This document shows positions 1 to 8,359 of a stretch of DNA of 35,414 nucleotides, in pieces. Source of the DNA: CAZRGV01 sp964599655 (GTDB lineage Bacteria > Planctomycetota > Planctomycetia > Isosphaerales > Isosphaeraceae). The position numbers and the translations under genes are program-made. Within the stretch, counting starts at the first letter, position 1. Every line of letters begins with the position of its first letter. A model generated the notes under the pieces. It was not told the DNA's origin, ran no database searches, and was given only the letters and a program-made list of their open reading frames with translations. The stretch covers positions 1 through 35,414 of the forward strand of contig CAZRGV010000059.1 of the NCBI GenBank assembly GCA_964599655.1. The letters are read 5' to 3'.

Positions 1-492
1 GCCCTTCGCGGCCTGGGAGACCATGAGGTCGTCGCCCACACGGCCCCACCGGAGCCGGAGCCGGAGCCGGAACCGAAACCTGAGCCCAAGCCGGAACCCC
101 CGAAGCTGGTCGAGGCGCCGGCGCCTCCTCCGCCGCCCGTCATGGTGCCGGTCACGACGAAGCGGGTCGTCCCGGTCACGAAGCATACCAAGATCGTTCG
201 AGGGTTCTTCATGCCGCACCAAAAGGTTCCCTATCACGCCGGCTTCACCGAGGTGGAGGAGGTCGTCCAGATGCCCAGAGAGCAGGCGATCGCCCAGGGG
301 TATCCTGTCCCGGAAGCCAGCCCGAATCCTGGCTCGGCGGCGGCTCCGAAGACCCAGACGGGATCACCGCCGCCAGCACCGACGCCCGTGCCTGCAACGC
401 CTCCAGCGGAATCGCCGATCGCGATCACGCTTCCGGGGCTGGCGGGCGTCTTGAGTAATCCGGCCAACTGGTCGCCTGCCCAGAATGATTAA
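1..492 (+). CDS. cpaB: CpaB/RcpC-like Flp pilus assembly protein, C-terminal fragment
   Basis: This frame is open from the left edge of the window and stops at 490-492, so only the C-terminal end is present. The first residues (ALRGLGD) resemble the end of the RcpC/SAF region of CpaB proteins, which typically finishes with an 'LxLRxxGD' strand. A long linker rich in Pro-Glu and Pro-Lys repeats follows (about residues 14-46), then a segment with VPVTTKR and a Pro-rich tail. CpaB is a periplasmic factor needed for assembly of Tad/Flp pili. The identity rests mainly on the short motif and on position directly upstream of cpaE-cpaF-tadB-tadC. The proline-rich tail alone would not identify it, and another envelope protein is possible. 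Confidence 0.55.
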   Translation, partial: ALRGLGDHEVVAHTAPPEPEPEPEPKPEPKPEPPKLVEAPAPPPPPVMVPVTTKRVVPVTKHTKIVRGFFMPHQKVPYHAGFTEVEEVVQMPREQAIAQGYPVPEASPNPGSAAAPKTQTGSPPPAPTPVPATPPAESPIAITLPGLAGVLSNPANWSPAQND

Positions 493-617
493 GAGGGTTC
501 CTCGGCCCTTCGCCGCCGGCGCGCGGTTCTCGTGACGACGGCGATGAACCAGGCCCGAGGAACCAACGGTCTCTCGTCCGGACGCCGGTCGGCTGAGTAC
601 CGGACACTGATCGCGGG

Positions 618-640
618 GTGGGGGCTGGATGTGCCCCCAC
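618..640 (+). terminator. Hairpin with short T run between the CpaB and CpaE genes
   Basis: GTGGGGGC (618-625) pairs perfectly with GCCCCCAC (633-640) around a 7-base loop and is followed by TTTCC. It sits in the 188-base gap between two genes of the pilus cluster, so it could end a cpaB transcript or attenuate read-through into cpaE. The T run is short. Confidence 0.45.
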
Positions 641-680
641 TTTCCTGACCCGAGATAAGGCATGTCTAGGAAACTGATCC

Positions 681-1868
681 ATGAAGGCCGCGATCCGCGT
701 GGTTCTGATCGACCCGATCGAGGAATCCCGGCAAAGCCTCCAGCGGCTTCTCGGTGGCCTCGGCTCGGTCTGGCTGACCGAGGCATTCACCTCGTACCAG
801 AACGCCGCCAAGGGTGTCGCCGAGCAGGCTCCGAATCTCGCCGTGGTCAACCTCGACGCCGATCCCGAGTTGGGCATCGGCCTGGTGGGGGAGCTGAATC
901 GGACGCTCCCGAACACGGCCATCCTTCCAGCGAGTCGCATCCGAGACGGAGAAATGATCCTCCGGGTGATGCGAGCCGGAGCCCGCGAATTCCTGACGCT
1001 TCCCGCCAACCCGGAGGAACTCCTCGCGGCCGTCGAGCGTCTGGTTCATCCCGATTCCGACGGGCCGTCCTCACGACTCGGTGGCCGGGTCGTCGCCGTG
1101 GCCGGAGCCGCGGGCGGGCTCGGCTGCACCAGTATCGCCGTGAACCTGGCAGCCATCCTGGCCCGAAATCCGAACCGCTCGGTGGCGATGGTCGATTTCG
1201 ACCTGCTGCTCGGCGTCGTTGACGCCTGCCTCGACATCGTGCCCGACTACACGCTGCTGGAAGTCGCGCAGAGCGTTGACCGCCTCGACCTGACGTTGCT
1301 CAAGCGATCGATGACCCGCCACGCCTCGGGCCTGTTCGTTCTGCCCCGGCCGGTCGCCATGGAGGACGTCGCCAAGATCGACCCGGATGCCTTGAGGAGA
1401 GTCGTCACGCTGCTGAAGGCCGCCTTCTCCATGGTGATCATCGACTCCAGCAAGAGTCTTCAAGCGTCGGATTTCGTCGCCTTCGAAATGGCCGACGTGA
1501 TTCTCCTCGTCGTTCAGCTCGAATTGGCCTGTTTGCGAAACACCGCTCGCCTTTTGCAACTCTTCCGGCAATTCGAGGGCCTCATCGATCGGGTTCGGGT
1601 GGTTGTGAACCGCTCGGGATTCCGCGACTGCGAGATCAGCATCAAGAAGGCCGAGGAAACCCTCAACCTCCCGGTCGCCTGGCAAATCCCGAACGCCTCT
1701 CGCGAATTCACCACGGCGAGGGCACGCGGTGTGCCGCTCGACTCCGAATGGCAAGGCTGCCGCGCCCACCGCGCCCTCCAGGACATCGCGAAGGACATCG
1801 CCAGTGCCGACGGCGAAGGGGACCCACAGCCGAAATCCCGATTCGGCCGATTCGCCGCCATGTTCTAG
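681..1868 (+). CDS. cpaE: CpaE-like protein: receiver-like domain plus MinD/ParA-type ATPase domain
   Basis: A 395-residue protein. Residues 5-120 look like a response-regulator-type alpha/beta domain without a clear phospho-acceptor pocket. Residues 136-380 form a MinD/ParA-like domain with the P-loop region at 141-151 and a VDFD motif at 171-174 corresponding to the Walker A' aspartates. CpaE proteins help localise and assemble Tad/Flp pili. The P-loop reads AGGLGCT, so both the signature lysine and the catalytic Walker A lysine of MinD proteins are absent. CpaE relatives commonly lack the second lysine, but losing both suggests little or no ATP hydrolysis. The ATG at 681 follows AGGAAA at a suitable distance. 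The next gene, about 260 bases on, encodes CpaF. Confidence 0.85.
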   Translation: MKAAIRVVLIDPIEESRQSLQRLLGGLGSVWLTEAFTSYQNAAKGVAEQAPNLAVVNLDADPELGIGLVGELNRTLPNTAILPASRIRDGEMILRVMRAGAREFLTLPANPEELLAAVERLVHPDSDGPSSRLGGRVVAVAGAAGGLGCTSIAVNLAAILARNPNRSVAMVDFDLLLGVVDACLDIVPDYTLLEVAQSVDRLDLTLLKRSMTRHASGLFVLPRPVAMEDVAKIDPDALRRVVTLLKAAFSMVIIDSSKSLQASDFVAFEMADVILLVVQLELACLRNTARLLQLFRQFEGLIDRVRVVVNRSGFRDCEISIKKAEETLNLPVAWQIPNASREFTTARARGVPLDSEWQGCRAHRALQDIAKDIASADGEGDPQPKSRFGRFAAMF

Positions 1869-2128
1869 AGTCGAGATAGGCGTTTCGACGATCGGCTCTC
1901 CCGCTCGCGCCGACGAGGGTTGGTTCGACGATCCGGGAGGTGCCCGATCCCGAACCAAGCCTCCCGCGGGTCAACACCCGATCGCGTGCCGGTGTCGGAG
2001 CGGCACGACTCTCCATACGTCCTGGCTCCGATCCTCGGGCGTGGGGACCGACCGACCAACGGGCAATCGCTGGCTCGAGCCCACTCAACGTTCGATTGAC
2101 GTGACGGCCATGGATTGAGGATCGAAAC
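1869..2128. other. Intergenic region between cpaE and cpaF, nothing recognised
   Basis: This stretch of 260 bases holds no convincing gene. Overlapping frames on both strands are Arg/Ser-rich and look like GC-rich chance frames. A GAGG at 2117-2120 is the likely ribosome-binding site of cpaF. No clear hairpin or promoter was seen. Confidence 0.5.
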
Positions 2129-3574
2129 GTGATGTTCAAGGGATTAGCGCGAAGCCCTCTCGGCCCTCGACCCACGGGGGCTTCCTTGCCATCGAAGGAT
2201 GCTGCCCCGGCCGACGCTCCGCCTCAAGCGCCACCTCCACCGTCCGCTCCGCCGCCGACGCGCGTCCGGGAGATCGCCAAGGAACCCGACCCGACCCTGG
2301 TCCGCTACGAGACGCTCAAACGCCACATTCACAACCGCCTGGTCGACCGGCTCGACATGAACCGCGTCGGCGAGATGGACCCGTCCACCCTCCGCTCGGA
2401 GATCCGGACCGTCGTGGAGCATCTCTGCGACACCGAAGACCCGTTGCTCAATCGCAACGAGCGTCAACGGCTGGTCGAGGAGATTCTCGACGAAACCTTC
2501 GGCCTCGGTCCCCTCGAACTGCTTCTCAAGGACGAGAAGATCGGCGACATCATGATCAACGGTCCAAAGCATGTGTTCATAGAAAAAGGAGGACGGATCG
2601 AGCGGTCGGACGTGGCCTTCCGCGATAACGAGCACCTGCTTCAGATCATCGACCGGATCGTCTCGCGGGTCGGACGCCGCGTGGACGAGACCTCGCCGAT
2701 GGTCGACGCTCGGCTACCCAATGGCTCGCGCGTCAACGCGATCATTCCGCCGCTGGCTCTCGATGGCCCGGTCTTGACGATTCGTATGTTCGGGTCCAAG
2801 CCTCTGAACAAGGACGACCTCCTCCGCTTCAAGGCCTTCACCCCTGAGATGCTCGCGTTGCTCGAGGCGGCCATGAAGGCCCGGCTCAACATCATCATCT
2901 CGGGGGGTACCGGCTCCGGGAAAACCACGCTGCTGAACACGCTCTCGAGCTTCATCCAGAACGACCATCGCATCCTGACGATCGAAGACGCCGCGGAACT
3001 TCAGCTTCAGCAAGAGCACGTGGTGCGTCTGGAGACCCGGCCGCCCAACATCGAAGGCCGAGGCGCCGTCACGGCGACCGATCTGGTCAAGAACGCCCTG
3101 CGGATGCGGCCCGACCGCATCATCATCGGCGAGTGCCGCGGCGCGGAAACCCTCGACATGATTCAGGCCATGAACACGGGTCACGAAGGATCGATGACCA
3201 CGGTGCACGCCAATACGCCTCGCGACGCCCTGTCGCGACTCGAAACGATGATCAGCATGGCCGGCCTCGAATTGCCCATCCGCGCCTTGCGGCAGCAGTT
3301 CGCGTCGGCCGTCGACCTGATCATCCAGGCCAGCCGCCTTCAGGGTGGTCCGCGAAAAGTCACGAGCATCACCGAGGTCGTCGGCATGGAAGGCGACACG
3401 ATCATCATGCAGGAGTTGTTCGCCTTCCGGCAGCTCGGGATCGACCCCAACGGCCGGGCCATGGGCGAATTCATCGCGACCGGAATCCGACCGACATTCG
3501 CCGATCGTCTCGAACAATCCGGCTGCCCACTCCCGGCCGACCTCTTCCGTCAACGCGTGCTATTAAGAGATTAG
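2129..3574 (+). CDS. cpaF: CpaF/TadA-type secretion ATPase of the Tad pilus
   Basis: A 481-residue cytoplasmic ATPase that powers Tad/Flp pilin assembly (VirB11/GspE superfamily). After a Pro/Ala-rich linker (25-45) comes the N-terminal domain (50-230), with an FGLGPLE motif (124-130) and an IMING motif (141-145). The RecA-like core has Walker A GGTGSGKTT (259-267), Walker B IIIGECRG (331-338) and the His box GHEGSMTTVHAN (351-362). It is full length for the family. Translation may begin at GTG 2129 or ATG 2132, because GAGG at 2117-2120 serves either. The tadB gene follows, as in other tad loci. The call is secure. Confidence 0.95.
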   Translation: MMFKGLARSPLGPRPTGASLPSKDAAPADAPPQAPPPPSAPPPTRVREIAKEPDPTLVRYETLKRHIHNRLVDRLDMNRVGEMDPSTLRSEIRTVVEHLCDTEDPLLNRNERQRLVEEILDETFGLGPLELLLKDEKIGDIMINGPKHVFIEKGGRIERSDVAFRDNEHLLQIIDRIVSRVGRRVDETSPMVDARLPNGSRVNAIIPPLALDGPVLTIRMFGSKPLNKDDLLRFKAFTPEMLALLEAAMKARLNIIISGGTGSGKTTLLNTLSSFIQNDHRILTIEDAAELQLQQEHVVRLETRPPNIEGRGAVTATDLVKNALRMRPDRIIIGECRGAETLDMIQAMNTGHEGSMTTVHANTPRDALSRLETMISMAGLELPIRALRQQFASAVDLIIQASRLQGGPRKVTSITEVVGMEGDTIIMQELFAFRQLGIDPNGRAMGEFIATGIRPTFADRLEQSGCPLPADLFRQRVLLRD

Positions 3575-3690
3575 CGATCACTCGACGCATACGAGAATCA
3601 CGTCGCCTCACGAAGCCGTTCGCTTCGCCACATTGACCGTCGTTCCGTGATCGCCAACGGCCGACGAACGGGGATCGAGGACCCCTTGCC

Positions 3691-4659
3691 ATGGACCCAA
3701 CACTGGTTTCAATGCTGATCGGCGTGGCCGTCATCGTCCTGGTGGGCGGGGTCGGCCTCGTGATGGCCAAGTCGTCCGGTTCGGTCGCCGAGCAGCGTCT
3801 CGACGAGTTATCGGGCCGCCGCAAGCCCGCGAAGTCCGACGCGTCCTCAGGGGCGTTGCTTCGCGCTCCGGCGATCGATCTCGGAAAATCCCAGCAGTGG
3901 GCGGAGCAATTCTTCAGCCTGGAAGGCCTGAGCAAGCTCTACGAGCAGGCCGACGTCGGCTTCTCATTCAACATGTTCTTGACCATCGCCGCCCTGCTCG
4001 CGCTGGCGGCCGCGGCGGTGGCCCTTGTCCTCCAGATTCCGATTCTCCTCGTGCCGGTCGCCTCGCTGTTCATGGGTGCGATGCCGTTTTTCTGGCTGGT
4101 CCTGCGGCGGAAAAAACGGATCAAGAAGTTCGTGGCTCAGATGCCCGACGCCATGGAACTGGTCGCCCGGGCACTCCGAGCCGGGCACGGACTCGCCTCG
4201 GGCCTGCACGTCGTGGCCGAGGAGATGCCCCCGCCGATCTCCCACGAGTTTGGACGGGTGTTCGAGGAACAAAACCTCGGCATTCCGCTGGAAGACGCCA
4301 TGCGAGGGCTCTCGGAACGAATCCCGACGATGGACGTGCGCTTCTTCGTCACGGCGGTGATCATCCAGCGGGCCACCGGCGGCGATCTCGCCGAGGTACT
4401 CGACAAGATCGGCCGCCTGATCCGCGAACGCTTCCAGATTCTCGGCCAGGTCCAGGCCCTCACCGGCGAGGGACGGATCTCGGGCACGGTGCTGCTGGCG
4501 ATGCCCCCCGCGCTGCTGGCGTTCTGCTACGCCATGAACCCGGATTACGCCGGGCTCCTGTTCAGTACCGAGATCGGGAAAAAGATGCTCATCGTAACCG
4601 CCGTGTTGCAGATCATCGGAGCTGTTGCGATCAAGAAGATCGTCACGATCAAGGTGTGA
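3691..4659 (+). CDS. tadB: TadB-type inner-membrane platform protein (T2SSF domain)
   Basis: A 322-residue membrane protein. Predicted helices lie near 5-26, 95-115, 118-138, 265-283 and 299-317, with a cytoplasmic type II secretion F domain at about 150-275 that starts with MPDAMELVARALRAG. TadB forms the membrane platform with TadC and couples to the CpaF ATPase. Length and helix layout match TadB. It lies 116 bases after cpaF, and its stop codon is only two bases before the tadC start. The 3575-3690 spacer shows no other feature. Confidence 0.9.
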   Translation: MDPTLVSMLIGVAVIVLVGGVGLVMAKSSGSVAEQRLDELSGRRKPAKSDASSGALLRAPAIDLGKSQQWAEQFFSLEGLSKLYEQADVGFSFNMFLTIAALLALAAAAVALVLQIPILLVPVASLFMGAMPFFWLVLRRKKRIKKFVAQMPDAMELVARALRAGHGLASGLHVVAEEMPPPISHEFGRVFEEQNLGIPLEDAMRGLSERIPTMDVRFFVTAVIIQRATGGDLAEVLDKIGRLIRERFQILGQVQALTGEGRISGTVLLAMPPALLAFCYAMNPDYAGLLFSTEIGKKMLIVTAVLQIIGAVAIKKIVTIKV

Positions 4660-4663
4660 GATC

Positions 4664-5605
4664 ATGAGCCCTGAAACGTTTGTACCCTTGGCGGCGTTCT
4701 TCGCGATGGCCCTGGCGGTCTGGGGAGGTCTGTCGGTCTTCGCGGAACGAAAGAACCGCGCCGACGACCGGCTCGACCGGCTGATCCGTGCCTCGCAAAC
4801 CCGGCGAACGGGTCCCTCGAACCTGGTACGTCAGCAAGACCGGATCCAGTCGCTGGTGGCCAAGGCCGCGCCGGCGCTCTCGAAGCCGCTCCAGCCCAAG
4901 AGCGAGGAGGAGGTTGGCAAACTCAGGCTGGAACTCCTGAATGCCGGCTATCGAGGCGAGAACGCGGTTCAAATCTACCTGGCGGTCAAGGTCGCCTGCT
5001 TGCTGCTGGGGCTTCTGATCTCGATCCCGATCATCTACGCGAAGATCGGCCTCGACAGTAGCGCCCTCAAGTACATGGCGATGGCGGGCGGCCTGGGCTT
5101 CTACCTGCCGGGAATCGTTCTCGGTCAGATCAAGAAAAAACGCGTGGAGTCGATCTTTTTGGGTCTTCCCGACGCGCTCGACCTGATGGTCGTTTGTGTC
5201 GAGGCCGGATTGGGCCTGGACGCGGCCATGCGTCGCGTCTCCTCCGAGCTGGTCGAATCCTGCCCGGTTCTCTGCGAGGAGATCGCCATCGCCAATTTCC
5301 AAATCCAGATGGGTCGTCCACGCAAGGATGTGCTTCATGACCTGGGCACGCGCACCGGTGTCGACGACATGCGGGCGCTGGCCGCGGTCCTGATTCAGGC
5401 GGAGCGATTCGGAGCCAGCATCGCGACCGCCCTGCGGGTGCAATCGGACGCCATGCGAGTCAAGCGGCGTCAGCTCGCCGAAGAGCGTGCGGCCAAGACG
5501 GCAGTGCTCCTGATCTTGCCTCTGGTGCTGTTCATCTTCCCGGGCATCTTCGTGGTTCTCGTCGGTCCGGCGGGAATCCAGATTGCCTCCACGCTCATGA
5601 AATGA
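4664..5605 (+). CDS. tadC: TadC-type inner-membrane platform protein (T2SSF domain)
   Basis: A 313-residue paralogue of TadB. Hydrophobic segments lie near 5-25, 105-124, 137-155 and 280-300, and the F domain at 168-295 begins with LPDALDLMVVCVEAG, which is characteristic of TadC. It is expected to pair with TadB as the platform for the CpaF motor. The frame extends upstream to 4625, but the ATG at 4664 directly follows the tadB stop, has GGTGTGAG just upstream and gives the normal N-terminal helix, so this start was chosen. Confidence 0.9.
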   Translation: MSPETFVPLAAFFAMALAVWGGLSVFAERKNRADDRLDRLIRASQTRRTGPSNLVRQQDRIQSLVAKAAPALSKPLQPKSEEEVGKLRLELLNAGYRGENAVQIYLAVKVACLLLGLLISIPIIYAKIGLDSSALKYMAMAGGLGFYLPGIVLGQIKKKRVESIFLGLPDALDLMVVCVEAGLGLDAAMRRVSSELVESCPVLCEEIAIANFQIQMGRPRKDVLHDLGTRTGVDDMRALAAVLIQAERFGASIATALRVQSDAMRVKRRQLAEERAAKTAVLLILPLVLFIFPGIFVVLVGPAGIQIASTLMK

Positions 5606-5621
5606 AACCTGGAGCCCAACC

Positions 5622-5966
5622 GTGCGAAAGTCGCAAGCCACGACGATCGATGAGAAGCCGTCGCCGCGACGGTCTCTCCGTCACGTCGTGGCGGTCAGTC
5701 TCGGATTGCTCATCGCCCCACTCGTCTACGAGGGTACGAACGTTTGCATCGCCAACTGGCAAATGATGACGGGTCAACAGATCGTCGTCGAAACCCCGGT
5801 CTACGACGCGATCTGCGAGTCTCTCGACGCGACCCGGCTCTGGTTCAATCAAATGACCGGTGGGTTCTTCCGCGACCCGGCCTGGAAGCCCGGAACGACC
5901 ATCGGGCTTGCCCTGGCCTGGGCCGCCGGCGCGGCCATGCTCCTGCGAGCCGCCCGCACTCGTTAA
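5622..5966 (+). CDS. Small two-helix membrane protein of unknown function
   Basis: A 114-residue protein starting at GTG 5622 behind a GGAG (about 5611-5614), 16 bases after tadC, so probably the last gene of the pilus operon. A basic N-terminus (1-22) leads into a hydrophobic segment (23-41). A central polar part (45-85) contains two Trp residues, and a second hydrophobic segment (92-108) ends in Arg residues. I do not recognise the family. Position suggests a role with the pilus, but nothing in the sequence proves it. Confidence 0.65.
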   Translation: MRKSQATTIDEKPSPRRSLRHVVAVSLGLLIAPLVYEGTNVCIANWQMMTGQQIVVETPVYDAICESLDATRLWFNQMTGGFFRDPAWKPGTTIGLALAWAAGAAMLLRAARTR

Positions 5967-6150
5967 CGAATCTGACGGAACAAGGAACGATCGATTCACG
6001 CGAGGGGCGGGAAAATCCGCCTGTCCTTCTCGCCGTCGATTGATCAGAATCTCGGGGAGACTCGTCGGTCGGCCACCTCACGGCGGACTCGCGATCATGG
6101 ATCGGATTTGAGTGTCGAGTGGTGGGCCATCTCACGAAGCCAGCGTCAAT

Positions 6151-6197
6151 CCAGGGCCAGGCCCCCGACCTCGCCAGGAGGTCGAGAGCCTGGCCCT
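6151..6197 (+). terminator. Nested hairpin after the tad operon, upstream of the receiver-like gene
   Basis: The outer stem CAGGGCCAGGC / GCCTGGCCCTG (11 bp, 6151-6161 with 6187-6197) encloses an inner GACCTC / GAGGTC stem. TTTT follows at about 6203-6206, 16 bases before the ATG at 6222. It may terminate the upstream operon or be a structured 5' leader of the next gene. The rest of 5967-6221 shows nothing recognisable. Confidence 0.4.
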
Positions 6198-6221
6198 GAC
6201 CGCGTTTTCCCGAGATCATCG

Positions 6222-6710
6222 ATGTCCCGATTTCGCGTCCTCAGCGTCGGTCAGTGCGCTTTCGACCACGGCCGGATCGCCCGCTTCCTGGAACAGTCGT
6301 TCGAAGCGCAGGTTCTGGCCGCCGACACACATGCCGAGGCCCTCGACCTTCTTGGCCGTGAGAATCGAATGGACCTCGTGCTGATCAACCGTGTCGGCGA
6401 CCGGGATGGGGCCTCCGGACTCGACCTGATCCGGACGATCATGGCCGACTCGTCCCTGAGAAACCTCCCGGTGATGCTCGTGAGCAATGACGTCAACGCC
6501 CAGGCCGAGGCCGAGCGGCTCGGCGCTCGTCCTGGGTTCGGGAAAGCGGAACTCTCGTTCGAGGAAACCGTCCGTCGCCTCCGCTCGGTCCTGGAAGGTT
6601 CACCAACCGACGAGCCCTGCGAAACCCACAGTTTCCTGGAAGGCCGGTCCTCGGATCGTGAGAGCGAAGCGAGCCGACAAGCCGCAAGGAACGAACACAC
6701 GCCCGCATGA
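6222..6710 (+). CDS. Receiver-like (degenerate response regulator) protein
   Basis: A 162-residue protein with a single CheY-like alpha/beta domain at about 3-125 and a polar, probably disordered tail (126-162). The strand that normally ends with the phospho-acceptor Asp reads DLVLIN, with Asn at residue 56. The Ser/Thr of strand 4 (Ser88 in LPVMLVSND) and the Lys after strand 5 (Lys108) are present. It is therefore probably a pseudo-receiver that is not phosphorylated in the usual way. The ATG at 6222 was chosen because the domain begins immediately after it and the upstream extension overlaps the hairpin. No kinase or output domain is attached, and the partner is unknown. Confidence 0.7.
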   Translation: MSRFRVLSVGQCAFDHGRIARFLEQSFEAQVLAADTHAEALDLLGRENRMDLVLINRVGDRDGASGLDLIRTIMADSSLRNLPVMLVSNDVNAQAEAERLGARPGFGKAELSFEETVRRLRSVLEGSPTDEPCETHSFLEGRSSDRESEASRQAARNEHTPA

Positions 6711-6712
6711 TA

Positions 6713-6740
6713 CCCATTCCCAACCTAGACGCTAGGAATG
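6713..6740 (+). terminator. Inverted repeat directly after the receiver-like gene
   Basis: CCATTC (6713-6718) pairs with GAATGG (6735-6740), and CTAG (6724-6727) with CTAG (6731-6734), starting three bases after the stop codon. It has no T run, so it is only a possible terminator or 3' stabilising hairpin. Confidence 0.3.
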
Positions 6741-6827
6741 GAGCCGATGGTCCGTCATAATCGTTGGGCGTTCGACCTACCACCGTCCGTCCCGATCGCG
6801 GCACAAGCCGGAAAGGGGGTCTCCTCC

Positions 6828-8256
6828 ATGGCGCATTCGAATCGTCGTACGTTTCTGAAAGGCACGCTCGCCGCTGGAGCCACGTTCACGATCGCCGGAA
6901 CCAAGTCGTCGGGCCGGGTCCTCGGCGCCAACGACACGATCCGCATTGGTGTCGCTGGCCTGCACGGTCGAGGCGCCTCGCATGTCAGCGAGTTCTCGGG
7001 CATGAAAGGGGTGCAGATCACCTACCTGATCGACCCCGACACCCGGACGTATGCCGCTCGCGTCGCCGAGGTCAAGCGAAAGGGGGGCAACACCCCCAAA
7101 ACGATCCAGGACGTTCGCGAGGCGCTCGAGGACAAGAACCTCGACGCCATCTCGATCGCCACCCCCAACCNNNNNNNNNNNNNNNNNNNNNNNNNNNNNN
7201 NNNNNNNNNNNNNNNNNNNNNAAAGCCGGCCAGCCACAACGTCCATGAAGGCCGGATCGCCGTGGAGACCGCGCGGAAGCACAACCGGATCGTCCAGCAT
7301 GGAACCCAGGGCCGCTCGATCCACCGATGGGCTCAGGTGGCCGAGATCGCTCGCTCGGGCAAACTTGGAAAGCTGCTGATCTCGCGCGCTCTCTGCTACA
7401 AGCCGAGAGGCTCGATCGGCATCAAGCCCAACACGCAGGCCCCGGCCGAACTCGACTACAACCTCTGGCTTGGCCCGGCCAAGCTTCATCCGTTCAACGA
7501 GAACTATGTCACTACAACTGGCACTGGTTCTGGGATTTCGGCAACGGCGACATCGGCAACCAGGGCGTCCACCAGATGGACATCGCGCGCTGGATGATCC
7601 CGGGTGCCACCCTGCCCAAGAGCGTCGTCGGCCTCGGCGGCCGGTTCGGATACAAGGACCAAGGCGAGACGCCCAACACGCAGATCGCCCTGATGGACTT
7701 CGGCGACACCCAGCTCATCTTCGAGGTCCGAGGTCTCAAGACCGAACCGTACAAGGGAGAAAAGGTCGGCAACGTGCTCCACTTCGAAGCGGGGGTTGTC
7801 ACCGACCGCGCCTTCTACCCCGAAGGAAAAGACGAAGCCGCGCCACTCCCGAAGGTCGAGGCCTCGCGAGGCCCCGGCAACGGCCACTTCGCCAACTTCA
7901 TCGAGGCCGTCCGCAGCCGCAAGCAAGACGACCTCAACGCCGACATCCTCGAGGGCCACTACTCGGCCGCTCTCTGCCACCTGGCCAATATCTCCTACCG
8001 GCTTGGCGAGTTGGTCCCCTTCAACAGCCAGACCAAGGCGTTCGGCGACTGCAAGGAGATGTACCAGACGCTCGAGCGGATGGAAGAGCACCTCGCGAAG
8101 GGCAACGGCCTGAAGCTCGACGGTCTGGAGTATCGCCTCGGGCGCAAGCTCCAGGTCGATGCCAAGGCCGAGTCGTTCCACGATGACCCCCAGGCCAACG
8201 CGCTGCTCACCCGTGCCTATCGTCCGCCGTTCGTCGTGCCCGAGAAAGTGAGCTGA
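6828..8256 (+). CDS. Tat-exported Gfo/Idh/MocA-family oxidoreductase, interrupted by a gap and a frameshift
   Basis: The ATG at 6828 follows GGGGG (6814-6818). The N-terminus NRRTFLKG plus a hydrophobic run is a twin-arginine signal, followed by the Rossmann start TIRIGVAGLHGRG. The N gap 7171-7221 removes the segment between ATPN and KPASHNVHEG, where the family has HWH...EKP. Coding then resumes in another frame, so the real gap is not a multiple of 51. A second break lies at about 7509-7510. The frame carrying NENYV must shift to read HYNWHWFWDFGNGDIG, as expected if one base is missing. The C-terminal part continues to 8256. Relatives are periplasmic NAD(P)-binding sugar oxidoreductases; the substrate is unknown. 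It is either a sequencing error in a working gene or a recent pseudogene. Confidence 0.8.
7171..7221. other. Assembly gap (51 N) inside the oxidoreductase gene
   Basis: The gap starts after the first base of the expected HWH codons and ends one base before KPASHN. The flanking frames imply a true length of 1 modulo 3, so the 51 N are an estimate. Confidence 0.95.
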
Positions 8257-8291
8257 CCGTCGTCTCGGTTGGTGATACCGACATCTCCCGA

Positions 8292-8319
8292 GGGGGAGGG
8301 GAGCCGTCTCTCCTCCCCC
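8292..8319 (+). terminator. GC-rich hairpin after the oxidoreductase gene
   Basis: GGGGGAGG (8292-8299) pairs with CCTCCCCC (8312-8319) around a 12-base loop, 35 bases after the stop codon. It lacks a T tract, so termination would be imperfect or Rho-assisted. Confidence 0.35.
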
Positions 8320-8359
8320 AACGTGTTCACTCTGTTCGTCCGGATCGAGGAATCGCGGC

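Noticed and set aside
364..1049. Long minus-strand frames opposite cpaB and cpaE
   Set aside because: Arg/Pro/Gly-rich composition typical of GC-rich shadow frames; the plus-strand genes have clear domains.
1071..1958. A 295-codon minus-strand frame
   Set aside because: It is antisense to the cpaE domain, has no recognisable motif, and matches the mirror pattern of GC-rich coding DNA.
6108..6221. Upstream extension of the receiver-like gene
   Set aside because: It runs through the nested hairpin and adds low-complexity residues; ATG 6222 fits the domain start.
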